Assembly (NCBI GenBank): GCA_022827165.1
Contig: JAJDTN010000366.1
Span: 1-36,052 of the forward strand
Reading direction: 5' to 3'
DNA length: 36,052 nucleotides
DNA from: Candidatus Latescibacterota bacterium
GTDB lineage: Bacteria > Latescibacterota > UBA2968 > UBA8231
The notes beneath the pieces are model-generated. The model saw only the letters and a program-made list of their open reading frames with translations. It was not told the DNA's origin and searched no databases. Below, in pieces: positions 24,297-32,113 of the stretch (position 1 is the stretch's first letter; the number at the start of each line of letters is the position of its first letter). The translations under genes were made by a program, and so were the position numbers.

Positions 24297-26015
24297 TTAC
24301 CGGTCGGCGGCGTCCTCCGGGGTCGGCACGTTGAGGGGGCAGCGGTCCCGGTACGAGGGCTCCATCTGGTCCCACAGCTCTTCGAGGGCATGCTGGTTCC
24401 AGTCGTGGAAACGGGATTCGCCGATCTCGTCGGCCAGGCCGGTGCTCTCGAGGACCTGGTAGACCCCGTGCTTGACACGGGTCACGTGGACCTCCACCCC
24501 GACGCCCCGCAACTCCTCGACGGCGCGGCGCAGGGCCTCCACTCCGGTGACATCGATGTCGTTGATGCCCCCCGCGTCGAAGACGAGATAACGCAGTTGC
24601 GGCAGCCGCGACAGCGCCTCGAGCACCTTGTCCTCGAACCAGCCGGCGTCCCCGAAGTAGAGACCGCCGTCGAAACGCAGGATGGCGATGCGCTGACCGA
24701 GGGCCAGGCCGTGGGCGTCGGCGTCGACGAGATGGCCCTCCGGGTGGCGGGCGAGGTAGGCCACGTGGGGACGCATGGTGCGGCGCAGGTACTGCAGCAG
24801 GGAGAGGGCGACGCCGATGAGGATGCCCCAGTGAAGGGCGGGGGCCAGGGCGAGGGTGGCGGCGAAGGTGACGGCGGCGATGAGGGCGTCGGTGCGCGAC
24901 ACCCTCCAGGCGAGGCGGATCGGCTGGATGCGCACGAGGCCGAGGACGGCGGCGACGATGATGACCGCCAGCGTCGCCCGGGGCAGATGGTGGAAGAGTG
25001 GGGTGAGGACCAGGAGGGTGAGGAGGACGGCGGCGGAGGTCACGGCGGAGGCGAAGCCCGTCACCGCGCCGTTGGTGAAGTTGACCATCGACCGCGAGAA
25101 CGAGCCGGAGACGGCGTACGATCCGAAGAGGCTGCCCGCGACATTGGCCAGGCCCTGCCCGACGAGCTCCTGGTCGACGTCGATGTGGTGCTTGCTGCGC
25201 GCCGCGATCGTCTTGGCGATCGACATCGCTTCCATGAGGCCGATGAGGGTCAGCACCGCGGCGCCGGGCAGCAGTTGCAGGACCAGGCCGAGGTCGATCA
25301 CCGGCAGCTCGAAGGCGGGCAGCCCCCCCGGGACGTGGCCCACCACCTCGCCGTCGAAGCCCGCCGCCCAGGAAAGGGCGGTGGTGACGGCCACCGCGGC
25401 GAGGACCCTCTCGAAGCGGTGCCGGAGCAGGATGAGAATGGCGGCGGCCAGGACCGCCATGGCCGCCGTCGTCCAGCGGAGATCCCCCGCGGCCGCTGCC
25501 AGCACCCGCCCCACCGTCTGCAGATGGAAGGCCCCCGCCTCGGCATCGACACCGAGAAGGTGGTGCAGCTGCGAGCTGGCGATGATCAGGGCGGCGGCGT
25601 TGGTGAAGCCGGCGATGACCGGCACGGAGAGCAGGCTGACCAGCATCCCCAGGCGCAGCAGTCCGAGGGCCAGCCGCAGGACCCCGACCATCAGGGCCAG
25701 CAGGATCGAGCAGGAGACGAAGGCCTCGGTCCCGGCTGCGGCCACCGACCCCACGGTGGCGGCGCTGATCAGGGAGGCCATGGCCACGGGTCCGGTGGCC
25801 AGGTGACGGGAGGACCCCCAGAAGGCGGCGATCACCGGCGGCAGGAAGGCGGCGTAGAGACCGTAAACGGAAGGCAGTCCCGCCAGCTCGGCATAGGCCA
25901 TGGCCTGGGGCACGAGCACGGCGGCCACGGTGACGCCGGCGACCAGATCGCGCCGCAGGACGCCGGGGCGGCGCAGCTCCGGGAGCCAGCGGAGGAAGGG
26001 AAGGAGTCGGTCCAT
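24297..26015 (-). CDS. SulP-family anion transporter with STAS domain
   Basis: From ATG 26015 the protein is 572 residues. Hydrophobic helices span about 20-410 and include the SulP signature region RDLVAGVTVAAVLVPQAMAY with AGLPSVYGLYAAF, plus NVAGSLFGSYAVSGSFSRSM. A STAS domain covers about 430-550 (RIAILRFDGGLYFGDAGWF; LVFDAGGINDIDVTGVEALR). SulP proteins move sulfate, bicarbonate or other anions across the inner membrane, and STAS domains regulate them. A TTG at 26078 would add 21 residues outside the usual family start (LPFLRWLPELRR), so I prefer 26015, although its Shine-Dalgarno site is weak. It is divergent from the Gfo/Idh/MocA operon across 162 bp. The substrate cannot be assigned from the sequence. 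Confidence 0.9.
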   Translation of the reverse strand: MDRLLPFLRWLPELRRPGVLRRDLVAGVTVAAVLVPQAMAYAELAGLPSVYGLYAAFLPPVIAAFWGSSRHLATGPVAMASLISAATVGSVAAAGTEAFVSCSILLALMVGVLRLALGLLRLGMLVSLLSVPVIAGFTNAAALIIASSQLHHLLGVDAEAGAFHLQTVGRVLAAAAGDLRWTTAAMAVLAAAILILLRHRFERVLAAVAVTTALSWAAGFDGEVVGHVPGGLPAFELPVIDLGLVLQLLPGAAVLTLIGLMEAMSIAKTIAARSKHHIDVDQELVGQGLANVAGSLFGSYAVSGSFSRSMVNFTNGAVTGFASAVTSAAVLLTLLVLTPLFHHLPRATLAVIIVAAVLGLVRIQPIRLAWRVSRTDALIAAVTFAATLALAPALHWGILIGVALSLLQYLRRTMRPHVAYLARHPEGHLVDADAHGLALGQRIAILRFDGGLYFGDAGWFEDKVLEALSRLPQLRYLVFDAGGINDIDVTGVEALRRAVEELRGVGVEVHVTRVKHGVYQVLESTGLADEIGESRFHDWNQHALEELWDQMEPSYRDRCPLNVPTPEDAADR

Positions 26016-26130
26016 GAACAGCCCGTCCCGAAAGTAAGCGCGTGCGCCGAGGTCGAGGGAGGCCGTGCGGCGAGGCAAGACCGTTCGTCATGGGGCCACG
26101 GCAAGCCTGCCGTCCCGCCTGGCCGAGGTC

Positions 26131-26136
26131 TATACT
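26131..26136 (+). promoter_or_regulatory. -10-like TATACT upstream of the Gfo/beta-helix/PD40 operon
   Basis: TATACT matches 5 of 6 bases of the -10 consensus, 42 bp before the start codon of the first operon gene. No good -35 hexamer lies 16-18 bp upstream, so it may need an activator. Confidence 0.3.
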
Positions 26137-26177
26137 AACCGCCATCGGGTTTTCGATACCAAGCCCCGGAGAGAGCA

Positions 26178-27170
26178 ATGGCCAAGACCTCGGCGATCGT
26201 CGTGGGCACTGGCGGCATGGCCCGCCACCACATGAGCGTCATGCTCGACATGTCCAACACCCGCATCTGCGGCCTCGTCGAGGTCGCCGATGACCAACGG
26301 CAGCTGACCCGCGACCTCTTCGAGAGCCGGGGCAGGAGGTGCCCGCCCTTCTACGACACGATCAAGGCACTCATCGCGGCCCAGGGCGCGCCCGACACGG
26401 CTTTCATCAACACGCCGCACAAGTTTCACCTGGAGAACGCCCGGGACTGCCTGCGGACCGGCGTCGACGTCCTGCTCGAGAAGCCGATGGTGATCAACAC
26501 CTCCGAGGCGAGGCGCCTGATCAGGATCCGTGACGAAGTCCGGAAGCTGCTCGTCGTCGCCTTCCCGGGCAGCCTGTCGCCGGCGGTCAAGAAGGCCAGG
26601 CAGATGATCGCCGGTGGAAGACTCGGCCGCGTAACGTCCGTCTCCGCCTACGTGCACCAGAACTGGAAGGCAATGACCGTCGGCCAGTGGCGGCAGGACC
26701 CGGAGATCTCCGGAGGGGGATTCCTCTTCGACACGGGATCGCACATGGTCAACACGGTCGTCGATCTCATCGACCAGGACGTGGTCGAGGTCTGCGCCCT
26801 CATGGATGACTGCGGCACTCCCGTCGACATCAACTCGACCGTGAGCGGCCGCTTCCGCGACGGCACCCTGCTCTCGCTGGCAGCGGCCGGCGACTCCATC
26901 CACTGCACCTCCGAAGTCACCGTCATCGGCGACCGGGGGATCCTGCGGACCGGAATCTGGGGGGAGCGGCTGCTCTTCAAGCCGGTGAAGGAAGGTGCCT
27001 TCGCCGAGGTCCGCTGCCCCCGCTCCCGGGGCGTGTGGGAGCAGTTCCTCAAGGTCCGGGCCGGCAGACAGGCCAATCCCTGTCCGCCCGAGGTCGGCCT
27101 GCGCTTCGCAAGACTGATGGACATGATCCGCAAGAGCGACCGCACCAGGGCCACGGTCAAGGCGCGCTAG
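26178..27170 (+). CDS. Gfo/Idh/MocA-family NAD(P)-dependent oxidoreductase
   Basis: The 330-residue protein starts with the Rossmann fingerprint VVGTGGMARHH, has the family EKPM motif (Lys102) and GGGFLFDTGSHMVN, which places Asp and His of the usual GGxxxDxGxH active-site signature. These enzymes oxidise or reduce sugars, sugar nucleotides or inositols with a bound nicotinamide cofactor. ATG 26178 has GGAGAGAG two bases upstream-adjacent (26168-26175), a strong ribosome site. Length is normal for the family. It heads an operon with a beta-helix protein 41 bp downstream and a PD40 propeller, suggesting intracellular processing of a carbohydrate. Substrate is not determinable. Confidence 0.9.
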   Translation: MAKTSAIVVGTGGMARHHMSVMLDMSNTRICGLVEVADDQRQLTRDLFESRGRRCPPFYDTIKALIAAQGAPDTAFINTPHKFHLENARDCLRTGVDVLLEKPMVINTSEARRLIRIRDEVRKLLVVAFPGSLSPAVKKARQMIAGGRLGRVTSVSAYVHQNWKAMTVGQWRQDPEISGGGFLFDTGSHMVNTVVDLIDQDVVEVCALMDDCGTPVDINSTVSGRFRDGTLLSLAAAGDSIHCTSEVTVIGDRGILRTGIWGERLLFKPVKEGAFAEVRCPRSRGVWEQFLKVRAGRQANPCPPEVGLRFARLMDMIRKSDRTRATVKAR

Positions 27171-27211
27171 CGGCGCCGCCCGACCTGCGTACCCTCATAT
27201 GGAGACCCGCC

Positions 27212-29290
27212 GTGAGCATTGAGATCCACGTCGCCGTCGATGGCAATGACACACACTCCGGTACCCAAGAGCGGCCCTTCGCCACTCTGGCCCGCGCCCG
27301 CGACGCCCTGCGAGCCCTGCCGGTGGAAGAGCGCGCCGGCAGCACCGTCTGGATAGGCGGCGGCGACTACCCGCTCACCGAGAGCCTGCGCCTGGGCCGC
27401 CGCGACGGCGGCCGTCCCGAGGCTCCGGTGACCTGGCGGGCCCTGCCGGATCAACGGGTGCGCCTCCTCGGCGGCATCACCCTCTCCGGCTTCACCCCGG
27501 TGCGCGATCCCGCCGTCCGGGCGCGGCTGGATCCCGCCGCGCGCCGCCACGTACGCCAGGTGGACCTCGACGCCCTCGGCCTCGGGCGCCTGTCGCCGAT
27601 GCGGTCTCGCGGTTTCGGCCGCAAAATGGCGGCGGCCCACGTGGAGCTCTTCGTCGACGGCGAGCCGCAGACGGTGGCCCGCTGGCCGAACGCCGATGCC
27701 GACGAGCCCTTCGCCCGCATGGCCGGCTATCCCGAGGGCAAGAGCCGCGACGACGGCCACGGCATGCAACTGGGGCTTTTGGAAGAAGGCTTCTTCTACG
27801 AAGGGGACCGCCCGCGCCGGTGGGCGACCGTGGACGACGCCTGGGTGCACGGCTACTGGGCCTACGACTGGGCCAACAGCTACGAGCGCATCGCCTCCAT
27901 CGACACCGAGGCGCGCCTCGTCAAAACCCGCCCGCCTCACGGCCATCACGGGTTCAAGCCCGGAAACAGGATCTACTTCCTCAACATCCTCGAGGAGCTC
28001 GACTCGCCGGGCGAGTACTTCGTCGACCGCGCCGCCGGCATCCTCTACTTGTGGCCGCCCAAACCCCTGGGGAGCGCCGAGGTCATGATGTCTCTTCTCG
28101 AGAGTCCCCTCGTCGCTCTCGGGGGGGCCCGCCACGTCGTCCTGCGCGACCTCGAGCTCACCGCCACCCGGGGCCACGCCGTCGCCGTCAAGGGCGGCAC
28201 CGGCTGCCTGGTCGCCGGCTGCCGCATCTCGAACACCGGCAACTACGGCGTCTGGATCGACGGCGGCACCGACCACGGGGTGCAGAGCTGCGATATCTGG
28301 AACAACGGCGACGGCGGTGTCAGCCTCCGCGGGGGCGACCGCAAGAGCATCACCCCCTGCCGGCACTTCGTCCACAACTGCCACTTCCATCACCAGGCCC
28401 GCTGGTCGCGCTGCTACTACCCGGCGGTGAACCTGGAGGGCGTCGGCACGCGCGTCTCCAACAACGAGATCCACGACCACCCGCACTGCGCCATCCTGTT
28501 CTGGGGCAACAACCACCTGATCGAGTACAACCACATCCACCACGTCTGTCACGAGACCGGCGACGTGGGCGCCATCTACACGGGCCGCGACTGGACCTAC
28601 CGCGACAACATCATTCGCTACAACCACATGCACGACATTCGCGGTCCCGGCAACGGAGAGGCCCTCGTCGTCTATCTCGACGACTGCGTCAGTGGCATCA
28701 CCGTGTACGGCAACCTCATCGTGAACACGCAGTGTGCCGTCGGCATCGGGGGCGGGCGCGACTGCGTCGTGGAGAACAACGTCTTCGTCGACAACCACCC
28801 GGCCATCGGCATCGACGCCCGCGGCCTCGACAAGAGCCCGGTCTGGGCGAACGGGGTGAAGGGGCTGGCGGAGAGCCTGCGAGAGATGGATCACCACAAC
28901 CCGCCCTACTCCGAGCGCTATCCCGAGCTGATGGAGATCGACCGCTGGGTCGCCGCCGGCACGGGCGTGCCGCCCGAGGGCAACCGCTTCCTGCGCAATC
29001 TCTTCGTCGACGGCTGGTGGCTGCGGATCTTCTGGCTGGCCGAAGAGAAGCTCATCGACATCCGCGACAACTGGCTCGTCCCCGAAGCCGGCGATCCGGG
29101 CTGGGTCGACCCGGAGGATCCGGGCCGCGCCGGCTGGGCCCTGCGCGACGACGCCCGGATCCTGCGCGTCACCGGCTTCCAGCCGCTGCCGCTGGAACGC
29201 ATGGGCCTGCGCCGCGATGAGTACCGCCCCCGCCTCCCCGTCCCGCCGGAAGCGGCGCCGCCGCTGAACGGCCCTGGCCAACAGCCGTGA
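27212..29290 (+). CDS. Right-handed parallel beta-helix protein, likely carbohydrate-active
   Basis: GTG 27212 has GGAG 7 nt upstream; the frame is open earlier but inside the previous gene. The 692-residue product starts IEIHVAVDGNDTHSGTQERP then FATLARARDALR, the typical opening of pectate-lyase-fold proteins including GH141-like enzymes. From about 300 to 560 come the helix rungs, rich in Asn/His/Gly turns: HVVLRDLELTATRGHAVAVK, NTGNYGVWIDGG, SNNEIHDHPHCAILFWGNNH, YNHIHHVCHETGDVGAIYTG and NVFVDNHPAIGI. Such folds cleave or epimerise acidic polysaccharides, but I cannot name the catalytic residues. No signal peptide is present, unusual for this fold, so it would act on imported oligosaccharides. 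Its stop overlaps the start of the PD40 gene. Confidence 0.85.
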   Translation: MSIEIHVAVDGNDTHSGTQERPFATLARARDALRALPVEERAGSTVWIGGGDYPLTESLRLGRRDGGRPEAPVTWRALPDQRVRLLGGITLSGFTPVRDPAVRARLDPAARRHVRQVDLDALGLGRLSPMRSRGFGRKMAAAHVELFVDGEPQTVARWPNADADEPFARMAGYPEGKSRDDGHGMQLGLLEEGFFYEGDRPRRWATVDDAWVHGYWAYDWANSYERIASIDTEARLVKTRPPHGHHGFKPGNRIYFLNILEELDSPGEYFVDRAAGILYLWPPKPLGSAEVMMSLLESPLVALGGARHVVLRDLELTATRGHAVAVKGGTGCLVAGCRISNTGNYGVWIDGGTDHGVQSCDIWNNGDGGVSLRGGDRKSITPCRHFVHNCHFHHQARWSRCYYPAVNLEGVGTRVSNNEIHDHPHCAILFWGNNHLIEYNHIHHVCHETGDVGAIYTGRDWTYRDNIIRYNHMHDIRGPGNGEALVVYLDDCVSGITVYGNLIVNTQCAVGIGGGRDCVVENNVFVDNHPAIGIDARGLDKSPVWANGVKGLAESLREMDHHNPPYSERYPELMEIDRWVAAGTGVPPEGNRFLRNLFVDGWWLRIFWLAEEKLIDIRDNWLVPEAGDPGWVDPEDPGRAGWALRDDARILRVTGFQPLPLERMGLRRDEYRPRLPVPPEAAPPLNGPGQQP

Positions 29291-30450
29291 TGGCAAACCG
29301 CATCGTCTTCGTGTCCCGGGGCCGGACGGCGATCATGAACGCCGACGGCAGCGGTCTGCGTTACTTCGAGTTCGACGTGCCCCTTCAGGAGACCTGGCAC
29401 CCCGGCGAGTTCTTCGCCGACGGCAGGATGCTGCTCACCAGCATGGAGGCGCGCCGCGACGGGCCGGGCAAGTCCTTCGACGAGTACTACCACCTGACGC
29501 CCACCCACACCTGGATCTACGATCCCGAGCGGGACGCGCTCGAGGAGATCCTCACGCGCGAGCGCCTGGCCGTCTCCCAGCAGCCGTACCTCCTGCTGAG
29601 GGACGGGCGCGTGCTCGTGCAGGTCGTCTTTGAGGACAGGACGGCCCAGGCCTACAGCATGAACCTGGACGGCACGGATGCGCGCGAGGTGACGCAGGCG
29701 GGCGAGGGCCTGGCGTACGGGCTCAGTCTCAGCCCGGACGGCAGCCGGATCGCTTTCCACCTCGTCAGTCCATCGGGGTACCAGATCTTGACCAGCGACG
29801 TGGACGGGGGGAACCGCGTCCTGGTGGCGGCTCACGAGGAGTACCTGTTCTTCGGTCCGAACTGGTCCCCGGACGGCGAGTGGCTGGTGTACCAGGGATG
29901 CCTCTACCGGCACGACTCCGGCCACGACTGGTCCGATCTGTTCATCAACCGCCCGGACGGTTCCGAGCAGCGGCAGCTGACGGACGGGCAGGCCCTTTGG
30001 TTCGGGGCGTCCTACGGCTCTCCCGAGACCAAGGGGGGCGGTTCCAACATGCCGGTCTGGTCACGGGACGGGTCGATCCTGGTGTCGCGCCGCCTGGCCG
30101 GTTCCAAGGTGGCCTGGGAGCACCAGCCGCAGCGTCCGGACATGGACCACTTCAACCGCGATTTCAAGCCGGAGCTGGCCCGCGGCGGCACCGAGATCCA
30201 CCGGATCGATCCGGGCGACGGGGCGCTTGTGCAGCTCACCCGCTCGGATCCGCCGGTCTGGGACTTCCGGCAGAGCGAGTCACCCGACGGCAGGCAGATC
30301 GTCTTCTGCCGGGCGAAGACGGGTGAACCGCCGGCCCTCTGGGTGGCGGATGCGGATGGGCGGAATCAGCGGCTCCTCACCCGGGGGGCAGATGGGCGGG
30401 GTGCGGATCACCCGAGGTGGGTGCCGCGGGAGGATCGGGGGTCAGCCTGA
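29290..30450 (+). CDS. PD40/TolB-like beta-propeller protein
   Basis: ATG 29290 overlaps the previous TGA (TGATG), so translation is coupled; GTG 29287 is a less likely start. The 386-residue product has PD40 repeats with blade cores SPDGSRIAFH, SPDGEWLVYQ, SRDGSILVSRR and SPDGRQIVFCR, plus MNADGSGLRYF, MNLDGTDAREVT and DADGRNQRLLT turns, consistent with a six- or seven-bladed propeller. There is no signal peptide. Relatives include TolB and the oligogalacturonate lyases, which are cytoplasmic propellers, but the metal-binding His set of the lyases is not evident. Position after the beta-helix gene suggests a role in the same sugar pathway, as enzyme or binding protein. Confidence 0.8.
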   Translation: MANRIVFVSRGRTAIMNADGSGLRYFEFDVPLQETWHPGEFFADGRMLLTSMEARRDGPGKSFDEYYHLTPTHTWIYDPERDALEEILTRERLAVSQQPYLLLRDGRVLVQVVFEDRTAQAYSMNLDGTDAREVTQAGEGLAYGLSLSPDGSRIAFHLVSPSGYQILTSDVDGGNRVLVAAHEEYLFFGPNWSPDGEWLVYQGCLYRHDSGHDWSDLFINRPDGSEQRQLTDGQALWFGASYGSPETKGGGSNMPVWSRDGSILVSRRLAGSKVAWEHQPQRPDMDHFNRDFKPELARGGTEIHRIDPGDGALVQLTRSDPPVWDFRQSESPDGRQIVFCRAKTGEPPALWVADADGRNQRLLTRGADGRGADHPRWVPREDRGSA

Positions 30451-30525
30451 GTTGCGCCAGTCGGGCGTGCGCTGCGGTTACGTGGGACGGCGCTCGGCCG
30501 GGGCGTCACCACACTGGCCTGGAGG

Positions 30526-31752
30526 CTAGTCCCGGTACGGGTCGTGGGTCTCGGGACCGGCCATGGCCACCCCCAGGGGCTTGAGGGTGTGCAGCACCCG
30601 GATCGAGCCGGCGTGGTGCTCCAGCACCTCCGGCAGCCGCTTGTAGCAGTGGGGCGACTCGTCGGTGCCGGCGCCGCGCAGCTCCACCCCCCAGTCGCGG
30701 ACCCAGTCCTCCATCATGCGGCGGCTGATCCGGCCCTCCTTGACGACCACGGGCCTCTTGCGGCCGCCCTTCCCCTTCTTCCAGCGCACGCGTCCGGCGG
30801 CGGCGGTACGCGACATGACGCGGCCGGCGCCGTGCACGGTGGAGCGGTAGCCCATGGCCGCCTCCTCGGAGTCGACCCCCTCGACGATGACGGAGACGTC
30901 GCCCATGGAGCCGCCGATGAAGCCCCGCTGCCCGGGGAAGGCGGGTGTCGCCCCTTTGCGCACGACCCAGACCTTGCGGCCTTCGTGCTCCTCGAGCCAG
31001 GCGAAGTTGTGGTGGTTGTGGACCTCCTCCAGGGCCGGCGATCCGAGGATCTCGCAGACGCGCTCGCAGACCCAGTCGCGGCCGGCGTAAGCGTAGCGGC
31101 CGGCGAGCTCCATGCAGGCGCGGTACTCCTCTCCCGCCCGGGAGTCCACGGCGAAGAGCACGGGAGGGGCGTGGAAGTCGTCGGACCCGCCCCCGAGGCG
31201 CATGAAGTGCGTGGCCAGCCGGTGGCCGAGGCCGCGGGAGCCGAAGTGGACGCCGATCCAGATGCGGTCCTCTTCGTCGGCGAAGACGTCGACGTAGTGG
31301 TTGCCGGCGCCCACGGTGCCGAGCTGTCCCCGGGCCAAGCTGCGGAGCCCCGCCGCCACGTCGATGCTCCAGGCGGGATCGTCGTCGAAGAGGGGATGCT
31401 CCACCGGCTCCTTGTTCCTGCGGCCGATGCCGAAGGAGATGGTCTCCCAGATCTCGTCCATCAGCTCCGCGATCCGCGGCCGCACCTCGGCGGCGGTGAG
31501 GCCGACGCGCACCGCCTTGTTTCCGCAGGCGATGTCGTAGCCCACGCCCGAGGGCGAGATGCGGTCCTCGTAGGCGACGACTCCGCCCACCGGCATGGAG
31601 TACCCGAGGTGATGGTCCGCCATCAGGACGCCGCCCACGGCGCCCGTGCCCTCGGCCATGCAGGCGTGGATCTGGCGCACGGCGCCTTCGTCGACGGGAT
31701 CGCCCCAGGCGGCGCGCAGCCGGCCGCTGTCGGCCCTGGCCTTGGAGCTCAT
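30526..31752 (-). CDS. rtcB: RtcB-family RNA-splicing ligase
   Basis: From ATG 31752, chosen for GGAGAG 4 nt upstream, the protein is 408 residues, the normal RtcB size. Family blocks are present in order: DHHLGYSMPVGGV, GVGYDIACGNKAV (metal ligands Asp73 and Cys76), LGTVGAGNHYVDV, GVHFGSRGLGH, HNHHNFAW, KGATPAFPGQRGFIGGSMGD, HGAGRVMSRTAA (guanylated His307) and CYKRLPEVLEHH near the end. RtcB joins 2',3'-cyclic phosphate or 3'-phosphate RNA ends to 5'-OH ends using GTP and Mn. An ATG at 31836 that overlaps the upstream stop (ATGA) would add an Arg-rich 28-residue tail and is less likely. It lies behind a small XRE regulator; no archease or RtcA gene is in the window. Confidence 0.92.
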   Translation of the reverse strand: MSSKARADSGRLRAAWGDPVDEGAVRQIHACMAEGTGAVGGVLMADHHLGYSMPVGGVVAYEDRISPSGVGYDIACGNKAVRVGLTAAEVRPRIAELMDEIWETISFGIGRRNKEPVEHPLFDDDPAWSIDVAAGLRSLARGQLGTVGAGNHYVDVFADEEDRIWIGVHFGSRGLGHRLATHFMRLGGGSDDFHAPPVLFAVDSRAGEEYRACMELAGRYAYAGRDWVCERVCEILGSPALEEVHNHHNFAWLEEHEGRKVWVVRKGATPAFPGQRGFIGGSMGDVSVIVEGVDSEEAAMGYRSTVHGAGRVMSRTAAAGRVRWKKGKGGRKRPVVVKEGRISRRMMEDWVRDWGVELRGAGTDESPHCYKRLPEVLEHHAGSIRVLHTLKPLGVAMAGPETHDPYRD

Positions 31753-31756
31753 CCGG

Positions 31757-31762
31757 CTCTCC
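31757..31762 (-). promoter_or_regulatory. Shine-Dalgarno site selecting the rtcB start
   Basis: GGAGAG on the minus strand ends 4 nt before ATG 31752. The competing ATG 31836 has a GGAG only 11 nt away. Confidence 0.5.
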
Positions 31763-31832
31763 GGCGACGCGCTTCGCCGCCGGCCGGTCCTGGCCGGGCC
31801 CCCTCGAGAGATGCCCTTCGTCGAGCGTCTCC

Positions 31833-32039
31833 TCATTTCACCAGGATCTCCGAAGCCTCGCAGTCCAGTCCGGCGCACAGACGGGCGACGATCTCCTCCT
31901 CCACCTCGGTCTCGCCGCCGACGAGGATCGCCGTCAGACGGTCGTAGCTGATGCCGACCTGGTTGGCCAGCTGGTGCTTGAAGAGGAAGTTCCTGCGCAG
32001 CATCACCCTCTGCAGGGCCGCGGCGTCGAGGCGCGGCAT
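31833..32039 (-). CDS. Small XRE/Cro-CI-like helix-turn-helix protein
   Basis: The 68-residue product fits a single HTH domain: NFLFKHQLANQVGISYDRLT contains the turn (LANQVGIS) followed by a recognition-helix-like YDRLTAILVGG and then a typical alpha-helical tail ending in LDCEASEILV. Such small XRE proteins are DNA-binding repressors or antitoxin-like regulators. It is directly upstream of rtcB, 80 bp from the preferred rtcB start, and divergent from a Gfo/Idh/MocA gene, with AGCT(C/T)GAG direct repeats between them that may be its operators. The Shine-Dalgarno site is weak. No toxin partner is seen, so the regulator reading is preferred. Confidence 0.75.
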   Translation of the reverse strand: MPRLDAAALQRVMLRRNFLFKHQLANQVGISYDRLTAILVGGETEVEEEIVARLCAGLDCEASEILVK

Positions 32040-32042
32040 GTC

Positions 32043-32075
32043 AGCTCGAGCCGGCCGCCGCGTGGCGAGCTTGAG
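32043..32075. promoter_or_regulatory. AGCT(C/T)GAG direct repeats, operator candidate
   Basis: AGCTCGAG (32043-32050, inside the palindrome GCTCGAGC) and AGCTTGAG (32068-32075) are 25 bp apart in the 68 bp divergent gap between the XRE gene and the Gfo/Idh/MocA gene. The second copy overlaps a -35-like box. Two short copies only, so this is tentative. Confidence 0.25.
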
Positions 32076-32100
32076 GCACGGGGGAGGGCGTCGTTAGCAT
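32071..32100 (+). promoter_or_regulatory. Candidate promoter for the Gfo/amidase pair
   Basis: TTGAGG (32071-32076) and TAGCAT (32095-32100) are 18 bp apart, each with 4 of 6 consensus matches. Transcription would begin only a few bases before the Shine-Dalgarno site, leaving a very short leader. Confidence 0.3.
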
Positions 32101-32102
32101 TC

Positions 32103-32106
32103 GAGG
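32103..32106 (+). promoter_or_regulatory. Shine-Dalgarno site selecting ATG 32114
   Basis: GAGG ends 7 nt before ATG 32114 but only 1 nt before the in-frame ATG at 32108, so the second ATG is better placed. Confidence 0.45.
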
Positions 32107-32113
32107 CATGCGC

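Noticed and set aside
22594..26015. A sulfatase system formed by the FGE-like protein and SulP transporter
   Set aside because: No sulfatase gene (CxPxR motif) is present and the FGE-like protein lacks the Cys pair.
22594..26178. A single 1194-residue minus-strand frame covering SulP, lipoprotein region and FGE-like gene
   Set aside because: Only the last 273 residues are sensible (FGE fold); the rest is antisense or out-of-frame to well-supported genes.
29290..30450. Oligogalacturonate lyase assignment for the PD40 protein
   Set aside because: The propeller fold and context fit, but I could not see the conserved Gln/His metal-binding set, so only a PD40 propeller is claimed.
31833..32039. 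Antitoxin of a toxin-antitoxin pair
   Set aside because: The adjacent gene is a full-length RtcB ligase with all catalytic motifs, not a toxin.
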